64,000 nt of DNA from Candidatus Fokinia cryptica (lineage in GTDB: Bacteria; Pseudomonadota; Alphaproteobacteria; Rickettsiales; Midichloriaceae), in contig NZ_CP110343.1 of NCBI RefSeq assembly GCF_034359305.1, forward strand, positions 638,182 through 702,181. The letters are read 5' to 3'. Below are positions 37,137 to 45,195 of the stretch, piece after piece. Under the pieces are notes generated by a model. It was given only the letters and a program-made list of their open reading frames with translations. It did not search any database and was not told the DNA's origin. Within the stretch, counting starts at the first letter, position 1. Every line of letters begins with the position of its first letter. The position numbers were made by a program, and so were the translations under genes.

Positions 37137-37212
37137 GGGCAATTAGCTCAGCTGGTAGAGCATCTCGTTTACACCGAGGAGGTCGGCAGTTCGAACCTGT
37201 CATTGCCCACCA
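37137..37212 (+). tRNA. tRNA-Val (anticodon TAC)
   Basis: Acceptor GGGCAAT/ATTGCCC, D-arm GCTC/GAGC, anticodon loop TTTACAC (TAC), T-loop TTCGAAC, and an encoded CCA at 37210-37212. Confidence 0.94.
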
Positions 37213-37228
37213 TGTTTTTATTCGCTAA

Positions 37229-37305
37229 GGGGGCGTAGCTCAGTTGGTTAGAGCGTCGGCCTGTCACGCCGAAGGTCGCGAGTTCGAGTCTCGTCGCTCC
37301 CGCCA
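37229..37305 (+). tRNA. tRNA-Asp (anticodon GTC)
   Basis: Acceptor GGGGGCG/CGCTCCC with one G-U pair, anticodon loop CTGTCAC (GTC), T-loop TTCGAGT, discriminator G and an encoded CCA at 37303-37305. It starts 16 bp after tRNA-Val, so they are probably co-transcribed. Confidence 0.94.
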
Positions 37306-37351
37306 CTCTCTTGTAGATATTGTCTACAACATCTCTCTCGAGTAAAAACTA

Positions 37352-37380
37352 TTGTGCTAGTTAAAGGCATTTTATATACT
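37352..37380 (+). promoter_or_regulatory. Sigma-70-type promoter for rpsH
   Basis: TTGTGC (37352-37357), a 17-bp spacer, then TATACT (37375-37380). The predicted start near 37387 leaves a leader of about 20 nt. It suggests that this relocated ribosomal-protein gene has acquired its own promoter. Confidence 0.5.
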
Positions 37381-37406
37381 GAGCGTACAGTTTTATTTAA
37401 GTTCTC

Positions 37407-37805
37407 ATGTCTCTAAATAGCATTTTTTGTGACTCTATCACAAGAATTAGGAACGCATGTATGGTGAAACGCGACTTTACCATTTTGCGGTATTCTAAAT
37501 TATTGATAAATCTCCTAAATCTCCTCAAAACCGAGGGTTATATAGATAGCTTTGAAATTTTCCAAGAAAGAAAAGGAATAAGGTTCATAAAAGTTACTCT
37601 GAAGTACTACCATTCGCAGAGTGTTATCAAGAAAATTTCAGTAGTTTCTAAACCTGGCTGTAAGGTATATACAAAGGCTGACAGAATACCCAAATATATG
37701 GATGGTCTTGGTACAGTGATACTGTCTACTCCTAAAGGACTTCTCCCAGATCGCGAAGCAAGAGAGATGAAAGTAGGGGGAGAAGTACTTGCTGTTGTTT
37801 TATAG
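37407..37805 (+). CDS. rpsH: 30S ribosomal protein S8, outside any ribosomal operon
   Basis: Binds 16S rRNA and is needed for assembly of the central domain of the small subunit. The 132 residues align with S8 throughout: ITRIRNA near the N-terminus, KTEGYIDSF, SKPGCKVYTKADRIP, and the C-terminal signature STPKGLLPDREAREMKVGGEVL. It is not flanked by rpsN, rplE or rplF, as it is in the spc operon of nearly all bacteria. Upstream are two tRNA genes and downstream is dnaJ. The protein looks intact, so this is relocation rather than decay. Confidence 0.95.
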   Translation: MSLNSIFCDSITRIRNACMVKRDFTILRYSKLLINLLNLLKTEGYIDSFEIFQERKGIRFIKVTLKYYHSQSVIKKISVVSKPGCKVYTKADRIPKYMDGLGTVILSTPKGLLPDREAREMKVGGEVLAVVL

Positions 37806-37816
37806 ATAAATACTAG

Positions 37817-37847
37817 CTTGAATACAATATTTTATAGCCTATATTAG
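37817..37847 (+). promoter_or_regulatory. RpoH-type heat-shock promoter for dnaJ
   Basis: CTTG (37817-37820), 17 bp, then CCTATATTAG (37838-37847). This matches every specified position of the alphaproteobacterial sigma-32 consensus CTTG-N17-18-CYTATNTNNG. It lies in the 71-bp gap between rpsH and the dnaJ ATG, about 30 bp before that start. An overlapping sigma-70 reading (TTGAAT, 16 bp, TATATT) is also possible. Confidence 0.6.
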
Positions 37848-37876
37848 GTATTTGTATTCATTCAGTTAGTTTGTAT

Positions 37877-38995
37877 ATGTCTGGTAAGGATTATTACGAT
37901 GTGCTTGGAATCTCTAAAAGTGCTAGCACAGACGAGATAAAAAAAGCTTATAGAAAACTTGCTATGCAGTATCATCCGGATAGAAATAACGGTGATAAAA
38001 AAGCAGAACAGAAATTCAAGGAAATTAATGAAGCTTATGAGGTACTGAGCGATGATACAAAAAGAGCTTCTTATGATAGATTTGGGAGTTCCAGTGCCGG
38101 GCACGGATTTTCTGGAGGTAATAGCAATCATGATTTCTCTGATTTCTCAGACTTTTTCAGTGGTATCTTTAATGAATTTTCTGGAGGTAGAAAGCAAAAA
38201 AAGAGACCTATGGAAAGTGCTGGCTCTGATCTCAAGTATGATTTATCGATCACATTGGAAGATGCGTATCATGGTAAAAAACATCCAATAGAATTTCGCT
38301 CATATGTAAGATGTGGGGATTGTACTGGAACTGGAGGGAAGGATGGCAGTAAAAATCTTGTTGAATGCTCTCATTGTAAGGGAACTGGTTCCATGCAATA
38401 TCAGCAAGGATTTTTTGCAGTACAAAATACCTGCAAATACTGTAATGGGAGCGGATATAATTTAAAAAATCCATGCCCAACTTGTAAAGGTAATGGAAGA
38501 GTACAAAAAGATCGTTCGATATCTATATCAATACCTAAAGGAGTAAAAAGTGGAGATAGAATAAAAATTCAGAATGAAGGAGAGGCAGGAATTAGAGGAG
38601 GGATAAGCGGTTCTTTATTTGTATTTATTGAAATCGCTGAACATGAATTTTATAAGAGAAATGGAAATGATTTAGAATGTGAGGTACCTGTGAAATTTCA
38701 CGTTGCGGCACTAGGAGGAGATGTAGATTTTTATAATATAGATAAAAATCTGATAAAGATACAAATCCCAGAAGGTACTCAATCGAACTCGGTATTTAGG
38801 CTAAAACAAAAAGGTATGCCAATTGTGGGCTACTCTAGCCATGGAGATTTATACGTACGAATAAAAGTAGAAGTTCCTACTAAACTTACTGACAGTCAAA
38901 AGGATATTTTGAAAAATTTCGCTGAGTCTACACAGGATAATTCATATCCTAGCGTGACTGGCTTTTTTTCAAGAATCAGAGATATGTTTAAATGA
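37877..38995 (+). CDS. dnaJ: Chaperone DnaJ
   Basis: Co-chaperone that delivers unfolded substrates to DnaK and stimulates its ATPase. The ATG at 37877 gives 372 residues; a TTG two codons upstream is less likely. The J domain has HPD at residues 33-35. A Gly/Phe/Ser-rich linker follows. Four zinc repeats of CxxCxGxG type are evident ([32 protein letters not shown]), then the C-terminal substrate-binding domains. dnaK is not adjacent. The upstream element matches a heat-shock promoter. Confidence 0.97.
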   Translation: MSGKDYYDVLGISKSASTDEIKKAYRKLAMQYHPDRNNGDKKAEQKFKEINEAYEVLSDDTKRASYDRFGSSSAGHGFSGGNSNHDFSDFSDFFSGIFNEFSGGRKQKKRPMESAGSDLKYDLSITLEDAYHGKKHPIEFRSYVRCGDCTGTGGKDGSKNLVECSHCKGTGSMQYQQGFFAVQNTCKYCNGSGYNLKNPCPTCKGNGRVQKDRSISISIPKGVKSGDRIKIQNEGEAGIRGGISGSLFVFIEIAEHEFYKRNGNDLECEVPVKFHVAALGGDVDFYNIDKNLIKIQIPEGTQSNSVFRLKQKGMPIVGYSSHGDLYVRIKVEVPTKLTDSQKDILKNFAESTQDNSYPSVTGFFSRIRDMFK

Positions 38996-39105
38996 TGGTC
39001 TTTTCTTCGTTATAATTAGACAAATTATCTATTACAACTTTAATATATAAGAGAAATTTTATATAATATTAGTATATGCATCTCGTTAAATAAATATTAA
39101 TATAT

Positions 39106-39735
39106 ATGTCGACACAATATAGTATGTTACGCACCTGGTTAGCTACAGCTCTTATTTTTTCATTCTGGCTCTTTTCGTCTATATCATTTGCAGATAATTC
39201 AACACAATATGTCAAAGAGACATTTTCAAAAAAATGCATGGAACTATCAGAAAAAACAGTCAGTATCATGAACAATAAAGCATTTTCATCACAACAAAAA
39301 GAGAAAGCATTAGAAGAAATACTACATAATGCAATGAGCGTGGAACAAATGTCTCAATTCGCAGCATCATCATTTTTGAATAATATGAGTGCGGAACAAA
39401 AAGATTCTTATACGAAAGCCTATTCTTCATACATGGTGAAGCAATACATTCCTAAAATACAAAAATATATCGGTGGTGATATAAAAGTAGGAGATGTAAG
39501 ACCACTAAGCAAAGATAATTATAGAATAAAAGCTTCTGTAATACTTACGACAAATAATCAAAATAAAGAACCAACTAACATCACTTTTGATTGTACATAC
39601 GATGGAAAAGATCTAAAAATATGGAATATATCAGCTGAAGGTTTTAGTCTCTTATTAAATCAAAAGGAAGAATTTAGATCAATTGCATTAAGAGAAGGTA
39701 TTGATAGATTAATCGCTCGATTAAGTCAGAAATGA
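39106..39735 (+). CDS. mlaC: MlaC-like phospholipid-binding periplasmic protein
   Basis: Soluble carrier of the Mla pathway, which moves phospholipids between the inner and outer membranes. The 209 residues begin with a signal peptide (hydrophobic LATALIFSFWLFSSISFA, cleaved near residue 30). They contain the family's pattern of a helical N-terminal half with MSAEQKDSYTKAYSSYMVKQY, followed by a beta-sheet with NITFDCTYDGKDLKIWNISAEG. ATGs at 39106 and 39124 are both possible starts. No mlaD, mlaE or mlaF is adjacent, so the transporter parts must be encoded elsewhere. Confidence 0.87.
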   Translation: MSTQYSMLRTWLATALIFSFWLFSSISFADNSTQYVKETFSKKCMELSEKTVSIMNNKAFSSQQKEKALEEILHNAMSVEQMSQFAASSFLNNMSAEQKDSYTKAYSSYMVKQYIPKIQKYIGGDIKVGDVRPLSKDNYRIKASVILTTNNQNKEPTNITFDCTYDGKDLKIWNISAEGFSLLLNQKEEFRSIALREGIDRLIARLSQK

Positions 39736-39844
39736 GAAATTCTCATAGTGATTAATTGTTATTATCTCCATAAAAACAATGCACTATGCTCACAATTGTG
39801 ATATCTTTTACTTTATTATATAGAATTTTTTATGCTTCATCATC

Positions 39845-40180
39845 ATGAAGGAGATAACCATCCACTTCTTCGATAAGGATAATAATAAAATAACTGTACA
39901 AGCAACGGTCGGTTTATCTATACTAGAGGTAGCAAGGAAGTTTCATATACCAATTGAAGGTGCATGCGAAGGTGCACTAGCATGTTCTACATGTCATATA
40001 ATACTGCAACAAGAAACATATACTAAATTAAGTAAACCATCTTCCGAAGAAGATGATATGTTGGATTTAGCTTTTGGACTTACCTCTACTTCTAGGTTAG
40101 GGTGCCAAGTAATAGTAACACAGGAACTTGATAATGCCGTAATTAAGTTACCAAGATGTACCAGAAATGTACTAATATAA
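39845..40180 (+). CDS. fdx: Adrenodoxin-type 2Fe-2S ferredoxin
   Basis: A 111-residue electron carrier probably used in iron-sulphur cluster assembly (Isc pathway). Cluster ligands are arranged C-x5-C-x2-C (GACEGALACSTCH near residues 40-50) with the fourth Cys in SRLGCQV near residue 87. DDMLDLAFGL is the conserved acidic segment before it. The ATG is at 39845; the AAGGAG-like sequence falls just after it and cannot be its Shine-Dalgarno. Other isc genes are not in the window. Confidence 0.95.
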   Translation: MKEITIHFFDKDNNKITVQATVGLSILEVARKFHIPIEGACEGALACSTCHIILQQETYTKLSKPSSEEDDMLDLAFGLTSTSRLGCQVIVTQELDNAVIKLPRCTRNVLI

Positions 40181-40245
40181 TTCAACACACTTTACATATA
40201 TTTCATATCAGTTATCATGATATAAAGGTTACATAAAGACTATTA

Positions 40246-41400
40246 ATGACTTGGCTTTCTAAGAGCTCCATTAATCCTAGAGCCATATTTGTATTATTGG
40301 TAGCAATGGCAAAAGGAGTCGTTATAAGTTTCAAAACGTTATTGTTGGATTCGTACTACTCAATACCAGATATAAAAGCAAAACTACGTGCGCCAGTTGA
40401 AGCGCAATACTCCATTATGCAATATCACTTTCTTAAGTGCAATTTTCGAGATGCTATCTTCAGAGCATGGATATTAACGAAATTTCTTAAACATCATACT
40501 CCGGAAATAGATTACATAACTGGAGTTTCCTACTTTCACATAAAAAAATATCATAAAGCTATACCGGCACTACAAAAATACCTACTACATGGTAAACAAC
40601 CTCATACGTCTGAAGTAAAAACACTACTACTTATTTCTAGTGCAACCCTTATTGAAAAAACTGAACTCCCCTACCCAATATTACAACAATTTAAGGCCAT
40701 TCTATTAGAAACAATTATTAATAGAACGTCATTTTCTATATTAAAGTATATTTCATGTAAATTTTTTAAACCTGATCCATATATAATTCATTGGAATATT
40801 GCATCTTCAATAAAAAAAATCATCCCTCAAAAGACAAACACAATATTAATAGATATTCAATTTTTATATTCTCTTTCAGGACTATATTTAAAAGATGAAA
40901 TGGAGAACTGTTTGTTGATCGGTGTAGATTACGATAAAAAAATGCTACCTAAGTATAGTAGTCTCCCTCACATAACTGAATTGACATCACCAATAAAATT
41001 TATGTCAATGCTTTTAGATGGAAAAAAAAGCACACCTCAAAACACTCAAAACATCATAGGATATGATAAAATTGTCAATATTATACCATTTGAAAAGGCA
41101 TCATACGTAATTTTATTTTGCGATGTAATGACATATCATGCAAATTGGGTAACATTATTATCGAATGCGTGTAAAAAACTCTCTAAGGATTCACATATAA
41201 TTGTTACATTTCGTACTTTAAATGGTATTACTGATGCAGCATATCATCAAGAACATATGATGTTATATGAAGAGGAATTTGTTAAGAATGAACTTTTAGA
41301 TATCGGAATAATAACCGAAAGTTCATATCATATCGATAATTATGCAATTTTATCTGATAAAAAATATGATACAGTACTGCTGATAGCAAAGAAAAAATAA
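40246..41400 (+). CDS. Possible degenerate TPR-methyltransferase
   Basis: A 384-residue protein that I assign only tentatively. Residues about 50-115 look like TPR-type helical pairs (NFRDAIFRAWILTKFL, DYITGVSYFHIKKYHKAIPAL). The C-terminal half resembles a SAM-dependent methyltransferase: IDIQFLYSLSGLYL in place of the usual D-x-G-C-G-T-G loop, GVDYDKKML as the acidic motif II region, and a motif-IV-like YDKIVNI and SYVILFCDVM. The order matches TPR-methyltransferases of COG4976 type. The glycine-rich SAM loop is lost, so activity is doubtful. It sits between fdx and an unrecognised 699-residue gene. Confidence 0.55.
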   Translation: MTWLSKSSINPRAIFVLLVAMAKGVVISFKTLLLDSYYSIPDIKAKLRAPVEAQYSIMQYHFLKCNFRDAIFRAWILTKFLKHHTPEIDYITGVSYFHIKKYHKAIPALQKYLLHGKQPHTSEVKTLLLISSATLIEKTELPYPILQQFKAILLETIINRTSFSILKYISCKFFKPDPYIIHWNIASSIKKIIPQKTNTILIDIQFLYSLSGLYLKDEMENCLLIGVDYDKKMLPKYSSLPHITELTSPIKFMSMLLDGKKSTPQNTQNIIGYDKIVNIIPFEKASYVILFCDVMTYHANWVTLLSNACKKLSKDSHIIVTFRTLNGITDAAYHQEHMMLYEEEFVKNELLDIGIITESSYHIDNYAILSDKKYDTVLLIAKKK

Positions 41401-41469
41401 CACATATCTAATAATACGACTTCAACTATGATAAGATTTATCGAAAATATTATTTAAAATAATGATATT

Positions 41470-43569
41470 GTGAAGTTACAAATTATTGAATGTCTTCGAG
41501 ATATCAGAAAAAAATATGAGGGATATAATTTATGCTTCATTTCTGATTATCCAATAGACAGTGATGAGTTATTTCATACAATCGCCACACAGAAATTACT
41601 ATATTGTAATTCCGTCTCATTTATCAGCTGTTACGATTTTTTAAGTGACGTCAAGACGAAGGTTTTATCTAATACATATGAGATACACTACCAGAAAATC
41701 TCATTAATACTAAACAGTAGTAATACAACACCTATAATATCTATACAGGATGCTATTCTCGCTACAGCTTTATATCATGTGTTACATAACTTAGTATACA
41801 CTTCTAATAATGCTTACAGCAAACTTGCGTTATACGAAAATAATGATGAATTTAAAACATTTATCGAAACCATATGCGATATTCAAAATGTGGACTCTCC
41901 ATGGAAGAGACTAAAATCAATTGAAAATTGTATTATAGTAACTGTAGAACCGATCAATGATAAATGTTTATTAAAGAAATTTTCAAAATATCACATAAAA
42001 TCCGAACCAATAAATGAACTAAAACACCAAAATATAGAGTCAATACCTTTTGAAAATTTAGAATATGAGCAATTAAATGAAAAACATTTATACGTTATTT
42101 CTAATGATGCTAGATATATAAATTTAATAATAGCTAAATTATATCAAAATCCGCCAATACCAAGCTATGAACAACCAACGTTCTTTGAAACTCTTAATAA
42201 GATGTCATACATCCTATCATCCTTAGAGAAAAATGAATGTCTTCATAGCAAACTTACAGCAATACTATTTGCAAGCAATATTCATAAATCTTTGATATTA
42301 AAATTATTAAATATAATTCAAAAAAAAGATTTTTCATCCATAACAGATATAACAAATTTCCTACAAAATGATGCTACGCTAGCAGAAGAATTTGATATAC
42401 AAAGAGTAGTAAAAATCACTGAGATTATCGCAAGACTATACGACAGTTTGGAAAATGAACTAATTGAAACTTTTAATACAACACTTCAACTAGCAAATGC
42501 CCTGAATGAGAATGATACAATTTCCTTTAAAAGCTATAGACCAATAGTAAAAATGCTGAGTATCATTTCTCAATTTATCGACTGCAAATTAATCAAACTT
42601 CAAGAATTCATTAACATATTACGTATTGTCAATACTCCAACAATAATACATTACAAAAATATATCATTTTTCTCTATTTATTACTTTCTTAAAATAGCTA
42701 ATATCGATAAAGATAGTATTATATATTTTCCACTTAATAAAAACACTGAAACAGCCCAATCTAGTACAGAAAAATCCAATATCGCACAGTTAATACTAAA
42801 TAAAGCACATCAAAATAAATGCATTATAGACGAATCGTCGACTGCACCTCATTCGTCACAAGAAACACATATTAAAACAAGAAACGCATTTCGTTTGAAA
42901 ACTCCATCTTTTCTATCTCCAAATACATTCTTTGATCTCGTATATTATCCAGAAAATTACTATTTAAGACTATATAGCAATAAAAATGTTGAACTTTCAT
43001 CACATTCTCTTAATAGAAAAAAGTTAGAAAAAGTCTGTGAAAGTTCATTATTTGATGAAAATCTCAATAAAGAAAAAAAAGAACTTATCAATTTTCTTGA
43101 GTTACATATTCCTCAAATATCAGAAAATATAAAAAGTTATAATACTGAAATATTGCATAATAATCATAATATAAAGCTACAAGCAAAAATTTCTGAACTC
43201 ACTGTACAGGACAATAAAGTAAAATTTACACATTTTTCTAAATCTCAACCTCTATTTTTAAACAAAAATTCATATGCATCAGAAAATTATAAGGAAAATT
43301 GTGACTATAAACTATTACTTAAGGTAGTAGTAGGATATTCTAATCAACTTGGAGCAGAACTTGACGATATTGTAATAGTAAAATCTTTCTCTATCAAAAA
43401 CTCAATCAATAAGTACTATATCAAAAATGATGAAGTTTATCTCTCGTATAGGAAAAGCTTGGAAGTATTAAAAAACGTGTTAATATTCTATGAGGATAAA
43501 GAACTAAACTTAGATTATGAAAGATATATCAAGTATTTTCTGTTTCACAGAAGGACGAGAAAATGGTAA
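41470..43569 (+). CDS. Unrecognised 699-residue protein, possibly remote AddB
   Basis: The reading frame starts with GTG at 41470 and encodes 699 Asn/Ile/Lys-rich residues without signal peptide or membrane segment. I see no confident domain. Size, position just before a DciA-like gene, and a C-terminal region with a TPSFLSPNTFFDLVYYPENYY segment (AddB nucleases have a similar Ser-x-Ser/Thr-x-(F/L)-E-x-L-x-x-x-P-F motif) suggest a very diverged AddB-type subunit. The GxxxH and DYKT nuclease residues are not visible. A decayed or re-purposed repair protein is one possibility. Another is an unrelated orphan. The stop overlaps the next gene by 53 bp. Confidence 0.5.
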   Translation: MKLQIIECLRDIRKKYEGYNLCFISDYPIDSDELFHTIATQKLLYCNSVSFISCYDFLSDVKTKVLSNTYEIHYQKISLILNSSNTTPIISIQDAILATALYHVLHNLVYTSNNAYSKLALYENNDEFKTFIETICDIQNVDSPWKRLKSIENCIIVTVEPINDKCLLKKFSKYHIKSEPINELKHQNIESIPFENLEYEQLNEKHLYVISNDARYINLIIAKLYQNPPIPSYEQPTFFETLNKMSYILSSLEKNECLHSKLTAILFASNIHKSLILKLLNIIQKKDFSSITDITNFLQNDATLAEEFDIQRVVKITEIIARLYDSLENELIETFNTTLQLANALNENDTISFKSYRPIVKMLSIISQFIDCKLIKLQEFINILRIVNTPTIIHYKNISFFSIYYFLKIANIDKDSIIYFPLNKNTETAQSSTEKSNIAQLILNKAHQNKCIIDESSTAPHSSQETHIKTRNAFRLKTPSFLSPNTFFDLVYYPENYYLRLYSNKNVELSSHSLNRKKLEKVCESSLFDENLNKEKKELINFLELHIPQISENIKSYNTEILHNNHNIKLQAKISELTVQDNKVKFTHFSKSQPLFLNKNSYASENYKENCDYKLLLKVVVGYSNQLGAELDDIVIVKSFSIKNSINKYYIKNDEVYLSYRKSLEVLKNVLIFYEDKELNLDYERYIKYFLFHRRTRKW

Positions 43570-43858
43570 TGATATTCTTTCCCAAAGTGGCATTACCACA
43601 CATTGGAAGGATATAGTAGGTTCTGATATAGGTACATGTACTACTCCTGTAAAGTTATCCTACACTGCAAACTTAACAATTGGAATGTCAACGCAACGAT
43701 CTGAAGCACTAGAAAAAAAAAGAACTTGCATATTAATCTTAAAGTTACATAACCCAAGTTTTGTGCTGAAAATTAAGCTAAATGAGCAATTAATAGTAGA
43801 AAGAGTGAATACATATGTAGGAGAATCTCTCATATCCTCTATCTCTTGCAACGTTTAG
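43517..43858 (+). CDS. DUF721/DciA-like protein
   Basis: A 113-residue protein with the DUF721 pattern: an N-terminal helix, then ITTHWKDIVGSDIGTCTTPVKL (the family's W-x-x-I-V-G-x-x-I-A-x-x-T-x-P), a short beta-sheet with LILKLHNPSFVLKIKL, and a C-terminal helix before VNTYVGESLISSI. DciA proteins help load the replicative helicase in bacteria without DnaC. The start ATG at 43517 lies inside the preceding gene, so translation is probably coupled. It ends convergent with pgpA with a 4-bp overlap. Assignment is by pattern and moderately sure. Confidence 0.62.
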   Translation: MKDISSIFCFTEGRENGNDILSQSGITTHWKDIVGSDIGTCTTPVKLSYTANLTIGMSTQRSEALEKKRTCILILKLHNPSFVLKIKLNEQLIVERVNTYVGESLISSISCNV

Positions 43859-44439
43859 AGTACATTGAGTAATAATTCTATTAAGTATCTAGTTGCTAGT
43901 ATGCTTAATCCAGCATAAATACCAGCAACTACGTCATCTAACATCACACCAAACGCATTATGCATCTCCATATCTATCTTATATATTGGAAATGGCTTTA
44001 TAATATCAAAAATCCTAAAGAATACGAAAGCTATGGCAAATTCTGTGAAATATGAATTGAGCATTTCTATATGTAACTTTTCAGACAGAAAGATTAAATC
44101 ATGAAAGCAAATTGACAAACATACAATTATACCTAAAACTTCATCTATTACTATAGAGCTATTATCAACTTTTTCTTTAGATATTTTGCCATTATTTTTC
44201 CAAAAAGTAATAGAAATTAACCCAATTATAAAAATCAATACCCCTATTCCAAATAACATTATTACAGTTTTCCAGTAACTGTAGTGCATTACTCTAACTG
44301 CAACATATATCGGAAATCCCACCAAAGTTCCGATCGTACCGCTTGCAACAGGAAAGTATCCAACACCAAAACAAGTATTGAGAATTATAGCAAACTTATA
44401 AGCTATCTTTCTATAAATCGAAAAAATTAGTGTTTTCAT
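43855..44439 (-). CDS. pgpA: Phosphatidylglycerophosphatase A
   Basis: Inner-membrane phosphatase that makes phosphatidylglycerol from its phosphate. The frame opens at 44469, but ATG at 44439 (MKTLIFSIYRKIA) gives the more typical N-terminus and 194 residues. Conserved motifs are GYFPVASGTIGTLVG, IDEVLG, FRIFDIIKPFPI and DDVVAGIYAG. About four hydrophobic segments. It overlaps the end of map by about 29 bp and is the last gene of the infC-alaS-map-pgpA run. Confidence 0.93.
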   Translation of the reverse strand: MKTLIFSIYRKIAYKFAIILNTCFGVGYFPVASGTIGTLVGFPIYVAVRVMHYSYWKTVIMLFGIGVLIFIIGLISITFWKNNGKISKEKVDNSSIVIDEVLGIIVCLSICFHDLIFLSEKLHIEMLNSYFTEFAIAFVFFRIFDIIKPFPIYKIDMEMHNAFGVMLDDVVAGIYAGLSILATRYLIELLLNVL

Positions 44440-45193
44440 TATCTGAACGCGTAAAAATTTTACATCCATTCTTTGTAATTCCTATAGTATGTTCAAACTG
44501 AGCAGATAACGTTCGATCTTTAGTTATTACCGTCCATCCATCTTTCATTAAAGCTGTTTCAGCTTTACCTACATTAAGCATTGGCTCAATTGTAATACAC
44601 ATTCCTTCTTCTAAAATTATTTGAGATGCATCTTCACAATAGTAATGTGGCACGATCGGCTCATCATGAAACACACGTCCTATACCATGACCACAATATT
44701 CATGCACAACTGAATATCCATATTTTTTCGCTTCTTCTTGAATAATTGCTCCTATACTAGAGAGTTTTACACCAGCTTTCACTACACTTATTCCTTTCAT
44801 CATTGCATTATATGTGACTTGTGTGAGCCTTTTGGCAATAACTGGAACTGCATTACTAGCAAAATACGTACGACTCGCGTCAGCATACCAACCATCTAAT
44901 ATCACCGTAATATCCACATTCAATATATCCGTATCTCGTAATATCTTATCTTTTGACGGAATACCATGACAAACAACGTGATTTACAGAAGTGCATACAG
45001 ATTTTGTGAAGCCGTTATATCCTAAAGAAGCTGATTTAGCACCTGCAAGTGAAATTTTTTCAGCACAAAAATCATCAATATCAGCGGTAGAAATACCACT
45101 TTTTATAAAATCATTTAATTCATCTAATATAGATGCCACTAACTTACCAGCTCTTCCCATGTACTCAAAATCCTCAAGAGAATACCTATTCAT
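44411..45193 (-). CDS. map: Methionine aminopeptidase
   Basis: Removes the initiator Met from new proteins. At 260 residues it is a type I enzyme. Metal ligands are visible as DVTVILDGWYADASRTY (two Asp), HEYCGHGIGRVFHDEP (His), EPML (Glu) and an ALSAQFEHT-type ending with Glu (LSAQFEHTIG). The start is ATG at 45193, 2 bp after the alaS stop, so the genes are probably coupled. Confidence 0.97.
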   Translation of the reverse strand: MNRYSLEDFEYMGRAGKLVASILDELNDFIKSGISTADIDDFCAEKISLAGAKSASLGYNGFTKSVCTSVNHVVCHGIPSKDKILRDTDILNVDITVILDGWYADASRTYFASNAVPVIAKRLTQVTYNAMMKGISVVKAGVKLSSIGAIIQEEAKKYGYSVVHEYCGHGIGRVFHDEPIVPHYYCEDASQIILEEGMCITIEPMLNVGKAETALMKDGWTVITKDRTLSAQFEHTIGITKNGCKIFTRSDNENTNFFDL

Positions 45194-45195
45194 TT

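Noticed and set aside
37005-37238. Plus-strand 77-codon frame ending near tRNA-Val
   Set aside because: It covers tRNA-Val in translation (GQLAQLVEHLVYTEEVGSSN is a typical tRNA artefact).
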